Assembly (NCBI RefSeq): GCF_001276515.1
Contig: NZ_LDVZ01000012.1
Coordinates: 1 to 62,477 of the forward strand
Direction of reading: 5' to 3'
DNA from: Haemophilus sp. C1
GTDB lineage: Bacteria; Pseudomonadota; Gammaproteobacteria; Enterobacterales; Pasteurellaceae
Length of the DNA stretch: 62,477 bases
Positions within the stretch are counted from its first letter, which is position 1. The number at the start of each line of letters is the position of its first letter. Positions 22,037 through 30,842 of this stretch are shown here, piece by piece. Made by a program: the position numbers and the translations under genes. The notes beneath the pieces were generated by a model. It was given only the letters and a program-made list of their open reading frames with translations. It did no database searches and was not told the DNA's origin.

Positions 22037-22615
22037 CTAGTTTTTCAATATAAAGTAAGCAATGACAGCCAATGCCACCACTGACCAACCAATAATTTCA
22101 ATAGATTTTCGCAATTTTGCTGAGAATTTTTCACCACCCCATGCGGCTAATTTTGCCACCAGCAAGAAACGCGCTAAACGTGAAATAAATGCGGTGATGA
22201 CAAAAGGGAAAAATGCCATTTGCATCACGCCAGAGCAGAGCGTAAACACCTTGTAAGGAATTGGGCTAAAACCTGCCACAAACACAACTAATACGCCCCA
22301 TTGCTCAAACCAACTGATGGCTTTTACCCAATGCGCACCATATCCCCATTGTTGTACAATGTTTTCCACCCAATCCGTTGCATAATAACCAATTGCATAG
22401 CCAATAACGCCACCGACGACAGAAGCAATTGCCGTATAAAATGCAAATTTCACCGCACTTTTGGGCTTTGACATAGACATTGGGATCAACATCACATCGG
22501 GCGGAATAGGAAAAAATATTGCCTCGATAAAACTTACAAAAGAGAGCCAAAAAGTAGCAAAACGATGTTTTGACCATTCCATCGTCTTATCATACATCGC
22601 GCCGAAAATTTTCAT
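22037..22615 (-). CDS. DedA/YqaA-like (VTT domain) inner-membrane protein
   Basis: This 192-residue membrane protein has about five hydrophobic segments. The FPIPPDVMLIPMSMSKP and GFSPIPYKVFTLCSGV segments fit the DedA/VTT family, whose proline-containing re-entrant loops are typical. Relatives act as lipid or polyprenyl-phosphate transporters that affect membrane potential and division; the substrate here is unknown. It lies in a tight leftward run after surE. Confidence 0.85.
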   Translation of the reverse strand: MKIFGAMYDKTMEWSKHRFATFWLSFVSFIEAIFFPIPPDVMLIPMSMSKPKSAVKFAFYTAIASVVGGVIGYAIGYYATDWVENIVQQWGYGAHWVKAISWFEQWGVLVVFVAGFSPIPYKVFTLCSGVMQMAFFPFVITAFISRLARFLLVAKLAAWGGEKFSAKLRKSIEIIGWSVVALAVIAYFILKN

Positions 22616-22644
22616 ATTTATTCTCTATTTGCTAACACAAGCCA

Positions 22645-23385
22645 TTATTCCTGCGCTAACCAATCTTGTAAAGCCGAAAGTGAGTGATGTGCAGTAAGAT
22701 CTGCCTGAATTGGCGTGATAGACACATAACCATTTTTCACTGCATGGAAATCTGTTCCCTCGCTTTCATCCTCAGGTAATGCTGAAGGGCCAATCCAATA
22801 AATGGTTTCATCACGAGGATCTTTTTGCTTAATCACTTCTGTTGAGGATGCACGATAACCTAAACGACATACCTTGTAGCCTTTTAATTCCTCAAAAGGT
22901 AAGTCTGGTACATTGATGTTAATAATTTCACGAGGATTTAATAATTGATGATGTAATTTTGGAATGAGATCACACACCACTCGTGCTGCGGTTTCATAAT
23001 GTTGACGACCATCTAATGAAACCGCAATAGCAGGCAAGCCTAAATGACGCCCTTCAAGAGCTGCAGCTAATGTGCCTGAATAAATCGTATCATCGCCCAT
23101 ATTACAACCCGCATTAATGCCCGATACCACCAAATCTACTTGGCCAGATAAAAATCCATTTAACGCTAAATACACGCAATCTGCAGGTGTGCCGTTTACA
23201 CAATAATCGCCATTATCTAAATGGCGTGGGCGCAATGGCTCCACTAATGTGAGCGAGCTTGATGCTGCACTTCGATTACGATCGGGTGCAACAACAATGA
23301 CTTCGGCAATTTTTCTTAATTCTGTTGCTAAAACTTGAATGCCTTCCGCGTGAAAACCGTCATCATTACTGACTAAAATTCGCAT
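22645..23385 (-). CDS. surE: 5'/3'-nucleotidase SurE
   Basis: SurE dephosphorylates nucleoside monophosphates and polyphosphate under stress. It has 246 residues. The N-terminal acidic metal site [16 protein letters not shown] is typical, as are [23 protein letters not shown] and [15 protein letters not shown]. It follows truD with a 9 bp gap, the same order as in E. coli truD-surE. Confidence 0.96.
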   Translation of the reverse strand: MRILVSNDDGFHAEGIQVLATELRKIAEVIVVAPDRNRSAASSSLTLVEPLRPRHLDNGDYCVNGTPADCVYLALNGFLSGQVDLVVSGINAGCNMGDDTIYSGTLAAALEGRHLGLPAIAVSLDGRQHYETAARVVCDLIPKLHHQLLNPREIININVPDLPFEELKGYKVCRLGYRASSTEVIKQKDPRDETIYWIGPSALPEDESEGTDFHAVKNGYVSITPIQADLTAHHSLSALQDWLAQE

Positions 23386-23394
23386 TGTACTTCC

Positions 23395-24414
23395 TTATGC
23401 TTCTGTATAATTTACTAACTCACGAACTAATGCCGTGGCATAACTGCCCGCTGGCAAATAAAATTTTAAACGCAAGCCTTCTGTCTCAAATGCCCAAGAA
23501 AACCCTTTTGCTTTCATCAATAATGGGCGACGTGCTGCCTTCATTCTTTCTTGTTTCATTAAAGGATCGAAGACTGAATGTTGATTTACGATTTCATTTT
23601 CAATATCACTTGCTGCCAACACATCTTCGCCAATTAAAGGGGCGGTGAGTAAAATATCTTGATTTTCTAACCGCACTTGCAAGGCATTTAAGTCTTCTTT
23701 TTCATCTGCTTTAAACCAGCTGTGCGAACCTGCTAATTGCACAATATCGTTTGGCAAAACTTGATTTGTTGCGCCCTTTGCAATACGCTCCGCCACAACT
23801 AGATTAAAAATTTCACTGCGCGCGGAGGAAAGATAAAAACTGCGTTTTTTGCGATCTTTTACCTTAATTTCCCCTTGCGCCCAACGCAATGCTTGCGTGA
23901 GGTTATAACCATCTCGACCAAAACGTTGTTCCGTAAAATAATTGGGGAAACCAAAATTTGCCACAAAATCTAACCGCACTTTAAGCTCGTCAGATTCTTC
24001 TGCACCGCGTAATAAAATATCAAAATAATTTCCCTCAAGGCTACCCGTGCGAATTTTTCGATTATGTCGAGTAACCGTTAAAATCTCTAGGCCCTCTAAT
24101 TCAAATTGACTGAAATCGGGCGTTTCCATTCCAGGCATTTGTAAACAAAACCATTGTTCTGTTACTGCTCGACGATCTTTCAACCCCGCATATCCCATAT
24201 TGCGTTCAGAAATGCCGGCAAATTTAGCTAATTTTTCGCCAACAAATAAGGTGTTGCAATCTGTTTTGCGTACATACAACGCAACAAACTCTCCATAGCC
24301 TGACATTTCATAGCCCAAATGCTCTTTTACAATAAAATCCGCACATTCAGCCTTTAAAAGTGCGGTAGTTTTTGGCGGAGTTTTTAATGCCAAATAAGAG
24401 AGTTGTTCGAGCAT
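23395..24414 (-). CDS. truD: tRNA pseudouridine(13) synthase TruD
   Basis: TruD modifies U13 of tRNA-Glu. It has 339 residues. The catalytic aspartate is in [16 protein letters not shown] (residues ~77-92). The conserved segments NYFGEQRFGR-like [14 protein letters not shown] and [16 protein letters not shown] are present at the expected places. It is the first gene of a leftward truD-surE-dedA-like run, with rraB starting divergently 108 bp away. Confidence 0.95.
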   Translation of the reverse strand: MLEQLSYLALKTPPKTTALLKAECADFIVKEHLGYEMSGYGEFVALYVRKTDCNTLFVGEKLAKFAGISERNMGYAGLKDRRAVTEQWFCLQMPGMETPDFSQFELEGLEILTVTRHNRKIRTGSLEGNYFDILLRGAEESDELKVRLDFVANFGFPNYFTEQRFGRDGYNLTQALRWAQGEIKVKDRKKRSFYLSSARSEIFNLVVAERIAKGATNQVLPNDIVQLAGSHSWFKADEKEDLNALQVRLENQDILLTAPLIGEDVLAASDIENEIVNQHSVFDPLMKQERMKAARRPLLMKAKGFSWAFETEGLRLKFYLPAGSYATALVRELVNYTEA

Positions 24415-24522
24415 AGTTAAGGGCTCTTTTTTATAGAAAATAATTGTGTGAAATTCTATGCGACTTTTCGTGATTTATCCACTAAAATAACCGCACTTTT
24501 GTTCTTGTTGAAGGATTTTATT

Positions 24523-24945
24523 ATGTCAAAATTGGCAGAGTTACAAGCAGAAACCCGTGAAATTATCGAAGATTTACTGAATGATGGCAGTGATCCAAAT
24601 GCTCTTTATATTATTGAACATCACATTGCTCATCACGATTTTGATTTGCTAGAAAAAATCGCGGTAGATGCGTTTAAAGCCGGTTATGAAGTGTCCGAAG
24701 CGGAAGAATTTGAAGATGATGACGGTAAACCCATTTTCTGTTTTGACATTATCAGTGAAGTAGAATTAAAAGCGGAGATTATTGATGCGCAACAAAAAGA
24801 AATCCTTCCGTTATTAGAAAAACATAAAGGTATTTATGATGGTTGGGGAACTTATTTTGAAGACCCAAATGCCGATGAAGATGAATACGGCGATGATGGG
24901 GAATTTTTTGATGATGAAGATGAAGAAGAACCTCGTTTACATTAA
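24523..24945 (+). CDS. rraB: ribonuclease E inhibitor RraB
   Basis: RraB binds RNase E and adjusts mRNA turnover. It has 140 residues starting MSKLAELQAETREII; the ATG at 24523 has AAGGA at good spacing, while the longer frame from 24448 runs through an uptake signal. The C-terminus is strongly acidic (EDEYGDDGEFFDDEDEEEPR), as in the family. A uptake-signal terminator follows, and then the inserted R-M operon. Confidence 0.92.
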   Translation: MSKLAELQAETREIIEDLLNDGSDPNALYIIEHHIAHHDFDLLEKIAVDAFKAGYEVSEAEEFEDDDGKPIFCFDIISEVELKAEIIDAQQKEILPLLEKHKGIYDGWGTYFEDPNADEDEYGDDGEFFDDEDEEEPRLH

Positions 24946-24956
24946 TCATTCTTTTT

Positions 24957-24986
24957 AACCGCACTTAATAAGTGCGGTTATTTTTT
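24957..24986. terminator. uptake-signal terminator (rraB / res)
   Basis: AACCGCACTT, a 3-base loop, AAGTGCGGTT and then ATTTTTT form a perfect stem between the convergent rraB and res genes. Confidence 0.88.
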
Positions 24987-25011
24987 AGGTATGAGAAAAA
25001 CAAACTACTCA

Positions 25012-27987
25012 TCATTGTTGCTGTGCATTTTTTATCACATTCACAATTTCATCTTTCTCAAATTGGGTTTTAAAAACAATTTTTGTATCCGATGCAACGA
25101 GATTAAACAATTTTTCTGCGTGTTTAATTTTTTGCTGTTCTTCCGAACGTAAAGATTGATCGTCTGGTACATTTTTGCTTTCTACAATCAAATTCAACGT
25201 GTCGCCCGAGCTTGTTTTTATAATATAAGCAAAATCGGGCGAGTATGTGCCGCCGCCTGCCACTGGGATTTTGATGGAATTTTTGGGAATTTTGGTAAAC
25301 ACAATCACTTCTTTTACTTGATTTTTCGTTATGTTTGCGTGTTCCAATTCACTATCAAAAAACACACTTTCAAACAAAAACTCAGCCAATGGACTACCCG
25401 AATCAAACTGTGTGCCTAAATCCGAAGCATTCACTTCTGCCAACGCCTTACCTTGATTATCCGTAAATTTGGTTGGGTGAACACTGCCTCCCACACGGCT
25501 AAATCCTACTTCAAACGCATTAAAGGAATTGAGCAATAACCAGCGGTCAAACCCTGCTTTTATCGTGTGAATCGTGCGTTCATTCAGGAATTTTGAAATA
25601 TCCAACACATCACGAAGCGCAAAAAATGCCTTGTGCAAAGTCTGCATTTGAATCAAAGCCGTTTGCGATAATTTCAATAAAAACTCACGATAATTCAGCG
25701 TATTAATCGGTTCAAAAACTTCATCATTCAGGCTTCTTGTTTCAGTGGCAGACAATAAACCATTATCCACACGAATTTTATTTTGTACGGTGCGTATGCC
25801 AGTTGCCGTAAATTTATCCGCATTTTCTTTCAGATAACAGATAAACAAACTCAAAAATTCATCTTCATCTTTAATTTTGTATTGCAACAAGGCTTTTTGG
25901 TTAATGATTTCCCATAAGGCTTTTAATTCATCATATTTAGCGATACGCATTTTGACTTTTTCAGCTTTTTCACCTGAACGTTTGATTTTTCCATCTTTCA
26001 GACTGCCTGAACTTTCAAAGGCTTTTGGGAATAATTTTTTCGTTTCAGCAAAGCCATTTTCCAAAAAGACATCATCGTCATCGGTTAAATCTGCTAATTG
26101 ATTGCGAATCTGTTTCTTACTGAGATCAGGATAAGCCGTCTGAATTTTCTTAATTAATTCATCAGTTAAAGCCGTAAAAACAATCGGTTTTACTACCGCA
26201 CTATTCACTTCATCAGTTAATTTTTTAACGAAATCCGTTTCGCTATTATCCACAAAATAATTCAAGAAAAAGGCGTGATCTTTTACTCTTGCCATATATT
26301 CATTTACAGGTAAACGTAAGCCACGACCGACTTCCTGCAATTTGCTCGTTTCAGAGCCACTAGAACGCAATTTGCAAATTTGAAACACATTAGGATTGTC
26401 CCAACCCTCTCGCAACGTCCATTTGGAAAACACAAAACGACGTGGATTAGCAAGCGATAACAAGGTTTCTTTATCGTGCAAAATTTCATTTACTTCTTGC
26501 TCGATTTTGTCGTCTTTATCGCTGTTATCCTGCGAAAAATAACCGCCGTGAGTTTTAGAAATATCGTTTAATGCCGTTTGCCAATATTGGCGTAGAAATT
26601 CATCATTTTCTGTTTGCAAACGATGTTCTAATTCCGCTTTTACCATTTGCTCAAAAACGGTTTTTAGGCTGCCTGAAAGTTGATTTTTCTCATCACGATA
26701 GCCTGCAATATCATCAATGAAAAATAATGTGAGAGGTTTAATCCGTCCACCATTTCTCGTAAGCAATTCTTTTTCCAAGACAAAATGCTCTCTAATTGCT
26801 TGTCGCATCATTTTATCCCGCACAGTATCGCTGTATGAATACGGATTGATGGTATCGCCTTTTTTCAACTCAATACCATTGCTCAACACCAGCACGCTTT
26901 TATTCATTTCAGACACAAACAAATCGCTAATGGCTTGATGAATACGGTTTAAATTTTCGCCTTTACTTAACTTAAATGCTTGTTTATCTAAAATAAACGT
27001 CGCTTCTTTGCCGTCTAAATCAATCAGTTTAATCCGCTCGCCATTGTCGCCGTCAATTTGTTCAGTAAACGCACGAATGCCTTTTACTAAATCATCATTA
27101 AATGCATCAATCGCACTTAATCGATAAAGTAAGTTTTCATATTTTTGTATGGTTAATTTAACAATTTTTCCTTGTTCATTTTTAACATTTTTGCCGTTTT
27201 CATCTTTTTTATTTACTTCAACACTAGGGAATGTTGCCCCATATCGCAAGATAAATTGAGCATTAAATTTTTGTATGTTTTGCCAAGTAACGCCATTTTT
27301 ATCAAACTTATGCGGTTCATCAACAATCACAAAGGGATTAGTTGAAGCCAAGGCCTCAAAGGGCACAGAAAACTTATCTTTAATCAAACGGCTGCCGTCA
27401 TTGCCCTTATCTTTTCCCGCCATTGTGTCGGAATTAATCATACCTGCGTTAATCAATAAAACGTGAATTTTCTGCTTATCTTCCGTCCCCACAAAACGCA
27501 CAATTTCAGAGGGCATAAAGGCTTTTTTTGCTTTGTTTTTTTGGCTTTCTACCACATACAATTCAATTTCTGTTTCGCCATATTGCCCTGCAAAATCCTT
27601 GCGAAAATGTTCTGCAAGCGACGCGTTTTGCAAAAAGTTTTTCGTTCCTGCTTTAATGGAAAGAGTGGGTATAACCACGATAAATTTAAACACGCCCAGC
27701 ACACGATTGAGCTCAAACATCGTTTTTGTGTAGGTATAAGTTTTGCCTGTCCCCGTTTCCATTGAAATATCAAGCACATTGCTATGGGATAACGCTATAT
27801 CGCCCACGTTATTGGCTTGTTGGATTTTTTGCAAATTATCCGTTTTTAGGTTGCCTGCAAATTCAATTAAGGGATTTTCATCTGTTTGCACATTTTTATT
27901 TAAATGTACACGGTCAAACACTGCCAAAACGGATTCAATCGCTCGCTCTTGGTGGGACAAATTTTTTTCGTAAGTAAAACCTGCCAT
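25012..27987 (-). CDS. res: Type III restriction enzyme, Res subunit
   Basis: Res translocates along DNA and cleaves when two unmodified sites face each other; it needs Mod for recognition. It has 991 residues. Helicase motif I is METGTGKTYTYTK, motif II is IVDEPHKF (DEPH), and the late motifs are REGWDNPNVFQICKLR and QEVGRGLRLPV. The C-terminal nuclease has PDFAY...LIVESK, a PD-(D/E)xK pattern. It starts one base after the mod stop, so translation is probably coupled. It contains Neisseriaceae-type uptake sequences (26135, 26666 and a near match at 26000). The frame is intact. Confidence 0.93.
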   Translation of the reverse strand: MAGFTYEKNLSHQERAIESVLAVFDRVHLNKNVQTDENPLIEFAGNLKTDNLQKIQQANNVGDIALSHSNVLDISMETGTGKTYTYTKTMFELNRVLGVFKFIVVIPTLSIKAGTKNFLQNASLAEHFRKDFAGQYGETEIELYVVESQKNKAKKAFMPSEIVRFVGTEDKQKIHVLLINAGMINSDTMAGKDKGNDGSRLIKDKFSVPFEALASTNPFVIVDEPHKFDKNGVTWQNIQKFNAQFILRYGATFPSVEVNKKDENGKNVKNEQGKIVKLTIQKYENLLYRLSAIDAFNDDLVKGIRAFTEQIDGDNGERIKLIDLDGKEATFILDKQAFKLSKGENLNRIHQAISDLFVSEMNKSVLVLSNGIELKKGDTINPYSYSDTVRDKMMRQAIREHFVLEKELLTRNGGRIKPLTLFFIDDIAGYRDEKNQLSGSLKTVFEQMVKAELEHRLQTENDEFLRQYWQTALNDISKTHGGYFSQDNSDKDDKIEQEVNEILHDKETLLSLANPRRFVFSKWTLREGWDNPNVFQICKLRSSGSETSKLQEVGRGLRLPVNEYMARVKDHAFFLNYFVDNSETDFVKKLTDEVNSAVVKPIVFTALTDELIKKIQTAYPDLSKKQIRNQLADLTDDDDVFLENGFAETKKLFPKAFESSGSLKDGKIKRSGEKAEKVKMRIAKYDELKALWEIINQKALLQYKIKDEDEFLSLFICYLKENADKFTATGIRTVQNKIRVDNGLLSATETRSLNDEVFEPINTLNYREFLLKLSQTALIQMQTLHKAFFALRDVLDISKFLNERTIHTIKAGFDRWLLLNSFNAFEVGFSRVGGSVHPTKFTDNQGKALAEVNASDLGTQFDSGSPLAEFLFESVFFDSELEHANITKNQVKEVIVFTKIPKNSIKIPVAGGGTYSPDFAYIIKTSSGDTLNLIVESKNVPDDQSLRSEEQQKIKHAEKLFNLVASDTKIVFKTQFEKDEIVNVIKNAQQQ
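26135..26144 (+). other. neisserial DNA uptake sequence core (GCCGTCTGAA)
   Basis: An exact 10-mer DUS core of pathogenic Neisseria lies inside res. Confidence 0.85.
26666..26677 (+). other. Simonsiella-dialect DUS (AGGCTGCCTGAA)
   Basis: An exact 12-mer of the dialect I recall for Simonsiella lies in res. A one-mismatch relative (AGACTGCCTGAA) lies at 26000-26011. Confidence 0.75.
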
Positions 27988-27988
27988 T

Positions 27989-29905
27989 TTAATACCTCGC
28001 CAATACGCTTAAATTGTTCAAGCCTTTTTTATTGGCATAGGTTTTTACCGCTTGCGCCAATTCTTTTTGCATCGTGCTATCTATATTTTCGCCAAATAAC
28101 ACTATGCGTTCAGGCACGAAATCCCTATCGTTATCCAAGTGTTCTATCAGGGCTTTTACGCTTTCTGATGTAAAACCACTTGCTAATAAATATAAATGCT
28201 GACGGCAGTAATAAGCGGTATAACCTACTAAATCAATGTTTTGCACTTTTTCAGGCAGCCTACAACCGTCAAACACTCGCCAAGTGGTTAAAAGCTGGTG
28301 GAGTTGTTCATCGGTTAAGTTGTTTTTCGGCAAGAAATCAATTTGTGGGTCAAAATCAGTATTCAATGCCGTCTGAAAGTGCGGTTCGGTTTTGAAAATT
28401 TTAAAACCTAAATCGCCTGTGTAATCAGGGTTTTCAGTTTGGATTTTCTTTGCAGCTAATTCTATTCTCGCTTTGGTTATTTCAAATAAACTGTGTGGTT
28501 TATTGTGTTCATTCAACCAATCTATTGCAATTTGAATATTCTTTTTGGCTTCCTGTGTTACGTTTTCTAATGTTTCGTCTAAATTTTCAGTTAATTGTAC
28601 GCAAATAAATTTACGATTACCCTTATCTTCGGCATTAAGTTGCATCAAAGCATGAGCGGTTGTGCCAGAACCTGCAAAAAAATCTAGAATTATATCGTTC
28701 TGATTTCCTTTAAAAGTTGATGAAAGGACTAGTCTTTTCAATAAATCTAATGGCTTGGGTGTTCTAAAGGGAGATAGTCCTTTAGCCACATCAAATAACT
28801 CTTCCAATTCACGAATACCATCAGCAGTCAAATGTTTATTAATATTTCCAATATTTAAAATACTATGGAATTTTGAAAAATCATCTGATATTTTTCTTAA
28901 TTTTCCAATCACGGTTTTGCCATAAGTTTTTGGAACTAAGACATATTCATTATTAGCGATTCCATCATCAATTTTTTTCTTAAATTCAATACCTTTGATT
29001 TCTTCGATATCTTCGTAATGTAAATTACCATATTTGCCAAATTGCTCTCGAATAGCATCTTCTTGAATCCAATACAATTCATCATTTATAACAATTTTTT
29101 TACCACGAATATCTTTAGGTCGTTTTAAATTATCAAAATTATCAATATTCTTAGCATATACAAGAACGGTTTCATGACCATTAACTACATATTTTGCGTT
29201 ACCACCACCTTCAGATGTATTAATAATTAGGTCTTTTATAAAATTCTCTTCCCCAACCACTTCATCACAAAGTAGTTTTAATTGTGCTTGTTCATTATCA
29301 TCAATAGAAATAAAAATCACGCCGTCATCACGCAACAATTCACGCGCAATATACAAACGCGGATACATAAACGTTAGCCACGCACTGTGTGAATTGGATT
29401 TTTTAGCAGTAAATTCCAGCACACGCTTGGCTTCTTCCAAATCCATCCCCAATTCAACCAACTGCTGCGGCGTAAATTTTCGGTCATCTTGATAAACAAA
29501 ACCGTCTGAACCTGTGTTGTACGGCGGATCGATGTAAATCATCTTGATCTGATTTTTATAGGCGTGTTTTAGGTGTTTTAACACTTCCAAATTATCGCCT
29601 TGAATCAGTATGTTTTCGCTATTTTGATTTTCCGGTTTTTGGTTGTGTTCAATATCTTCCGCTAAAAGCGTTTCAGGCTGCCTGTCTTTTAAAATTTTGG
29701 CATAGGATTTGCCCAGCCAATTGAGGCTGTAGCTTTCTTTTTCTGTTTTAATGCCGTTTGATTGCAACGCTTCTGCCATTTTTTCAGGCAAAAATGCGCC
29801 TTGTTTATCAAAACAATTTGGGAAATGGCGTTTTAATATGCTTAGCTGTTCGTTTTCAGCTTGGATGTTTGATGAAAACAAGGTTTCTTTGGTGATTTCG
29901 GCCAT
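27989..29905 (-). CDS. mod: Type III DNA adenine methyltransferase, Mod subunit
   Basis: Mod recognises the site and methylates adenine for the Res partner. It has 638 residues. The N-terminal catalytic motif DPPYNT (IDPPYNTGSDGF, ~residue 125) precedes the AdoMet motif FAGSGTTAHAL (~residue 405), the beta-class order. The central part (about residues 215-375) is the likely target-recognition domain; it is AT-rich and lysine/isoleucine-rich compared with the flanks. No simple repeat lies at the 5' end, unlike phase-variable modA. Uptake sequences of neisserial type occur at 28250, 28366 and 29672. Confidence 0.93.
   Translation of the reverse strand: MAEITKETLFSSNIQAENEQLSILKRHFPNCFDKQGAFLPEKMAEALQSNGIKTEKESYSLNWLGKSYAKILKDRQPETLLAEDIEHNQKPENQNSENILIQGDNLEVLKHLKHAYKNQIKMIYIDPPYNTGSDGFVYQDDRKFTPQQLVELGMDLEEAKRVLEFTAKKSNSHSAWLTFMYPRLYIARELLRDDGVIFISIDDNEQAQLKLLCDEVVGEENFIKDLIINTSEGGGNAKYVVNGHETVLVYAKNIDNFDNLKRPKDIRGKKIVINDELYWIQEDAIREQFGKYGNLHYEDIEEIKGIEFKKKIDDGIANNEYVLVPKTYGKTVIGKLRKISDDFSKFHSILNIGNINKHLTADGIRELEELFDVAKGLSPFRTPKPLDLLKRLVLSSTFKGNQNDIILDFFAGSGTTAHALMQLNAEDKGNRKFICVQLTENLDETLENVTQEAKKNIQIAIDWLNEHNKPHSLFEITKARIELAAKKIQTENPDYTGDLGFKIFKTEPHFQTALNTDFDPQIDFLPKNNLTDEQLHQLLTTWRVFDGCRLPEKVQNIDLVGYTAYYCRQHLYLLASGFTSESVKALIEHLDNDRDFVPERIVLFGENIDSTMQKELAQAVKTYANKKGLNNLSVLARY
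28250..28261 (-). other. Simonsiella-dialect DUS in mod
   Basis: The minus strand reads AGGCTGCCTGAA exactly. Confidence 0.75.
28366..28385 (+). other. fused neisserial DUS12 and Haemophilus USS
   Basis: ATGCCGTCTGAA (28366-28377) shares its last A with AAGTGCGGT (28377-28385). These are perfect uptake signals of two families in 20 bases. Confidence 0.9.
29672..29683 (-). other. Kingella-dialect DUS in mod
   Basis: The minus strand reads AGGCAGCCTGAA, the dialect I recall for Kingella. A 9/10 match to the Neisseria core (ACCGTCTGAA) is at 29501-29510. Confidence 0.75.
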
Positions 29906-30066
29906 AATTTTTCTGCTTGCTTGTTAATATAATTATTTGATTTTGCCGTATAACAGGCTAGCTTTGCAAGTGTTGACCTTGATAACACAGCCTAAATTTA
30001 AAAACAAAGCCACATTAATTTAAAATTTGTTAAAGTTAAATAATGAAAGGCTATTAAATTTTAGCC

Positions 30067-30094
30067 TTGCGCGAGGAATAATTTTCGTTACAAT
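30067..30094 (+). promoter_or_regulatory. slyD promoter
   Basis: TTGCGC (30067-30072) and TACAAT (30089-30094) with a 16 bp spacer lie 41 bases before slyD. Confidence 0.6.
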
Positions 30095-30134
30095 GATACG
30101 GCTTTTTTAACGGATTTTTTATAAGGAAAACATA

Positions 30135-30695
30135 ATGAAAGTAGAAAAAAATGTAGTAGTAAGCATTGCTTACCAAGTTCGCACACAAGATGGCGTATTG
30201 GTAGATGAAGCTCCTGCAAATCAACCACTAGAATATTTACAGGGCCACAATAATTTAGTGATCGGTCTTGAAAAAGCACTTGAAGGTAAAGAAGTAGGCG
30301 ACAAATTTGAAGTTCGCGTTCAACCTGAAGAAGGTTACGGCGCATACAGCGAAAATATGGTTCAACGTGTACCAAAAGATGTATTCCAAGGTGTTGATGA
30401 ACTTGAAGTGGGTATGCGTTTCTTAGCGGATACTGACATTGGCCCCGTTCCAGTAGTGATTACTGAAATCGATGGCGATGAAGTTGTGGTTGATGGAAAT
30501 CACATGTTAGCGGGTCAAGAATTACATTTCACGGTTGAGGTTGTCGCAACCCGTGAAGCAACGTTAGAAGAAATCGCACACGGCCACGTTCACGGTGCGC
30601 ACACCCACGATGATGACGAAGAAGGTCACGGTTGTGGCTGTGGCGGTCATCATCACGAACATAATCACGGCAGCTGTGGTTGTGGCGGTCACTAA
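30135..30695 (+). CDS. slyD: FKBP-type peptidyl-prolyl isomerase SlyD
   Basis: SlyD is a cytosolic prolyl isomerase and chaperone with a metal-binding tail that helps nickel-enzyme maturation. It has 186 residues. The FKBP core begins KVEKNVVVSIAYQVRTQDG and includes an inserted flap (about residues 75-120). The C-terminal ~45 residues are rich in His, Cys and Asp (HGHVHGAHTHDDDEEGHGCG...), fit for nickel or zinc. A clear RBS (AAGGAAAAC) precedes the ATG. It is normally adjacent to the rraB region; the R-M operon separates them here. Confidence 0.95.
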   Translation: MKVEKNVVVSIAYQVRTQDGVLVDEAPANQPLEYLQGHNNLVIGLEKALEGKEVGDKFEVRVQPEEGYGAYSENMVQRVPKDVFQGVDELEVGMRFLADTDIGPVPVVITEIDGDEVVVDGNHMLAGQELHFTVEVVATREATLEEIAHGHVHGAHTHDDDEEGHGCGCGGHHHEHNHGSCGCGGH

Positions 30696-30714
30696 TTAAA
30701 ACAGCCCAAAAATT

Positions 30715-30742
30715 TACCGCACTTTAGCAATGAAGTGCGGTA
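30715..30742. terminator. uptake-signal terminator after slyD
   Basis: TACCGCACTT and AAGTGCGGTA form an inverted pair with an 8-base loop. Confidence 0.8.
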
Positions 30743-30842
30743 TTTCTTTATTAAAACCAGACAAAATCTGTTGAAAATCTTGGATCCTGTCGAACTTCTC
30801 GGTAGACTATAGGGCAATACACTCAAAACGTTTAGTCCTAAA

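Noticed and set aside
27463..28173. Several plus-strand frames opposite res
   Set aside because: Overlap motif-bearing coding sequence on the minus strand; none has family sequence.
30586..30690. Repetitive His/Gly/Cys codons as a separate repeat
   Set aside because: They are the metal-binding tail of SlyD.
30750..30842. Sigma-E promoter for tamA (GAACTT near 30794)
   Set aside because: No matching -10 at the right spacing.
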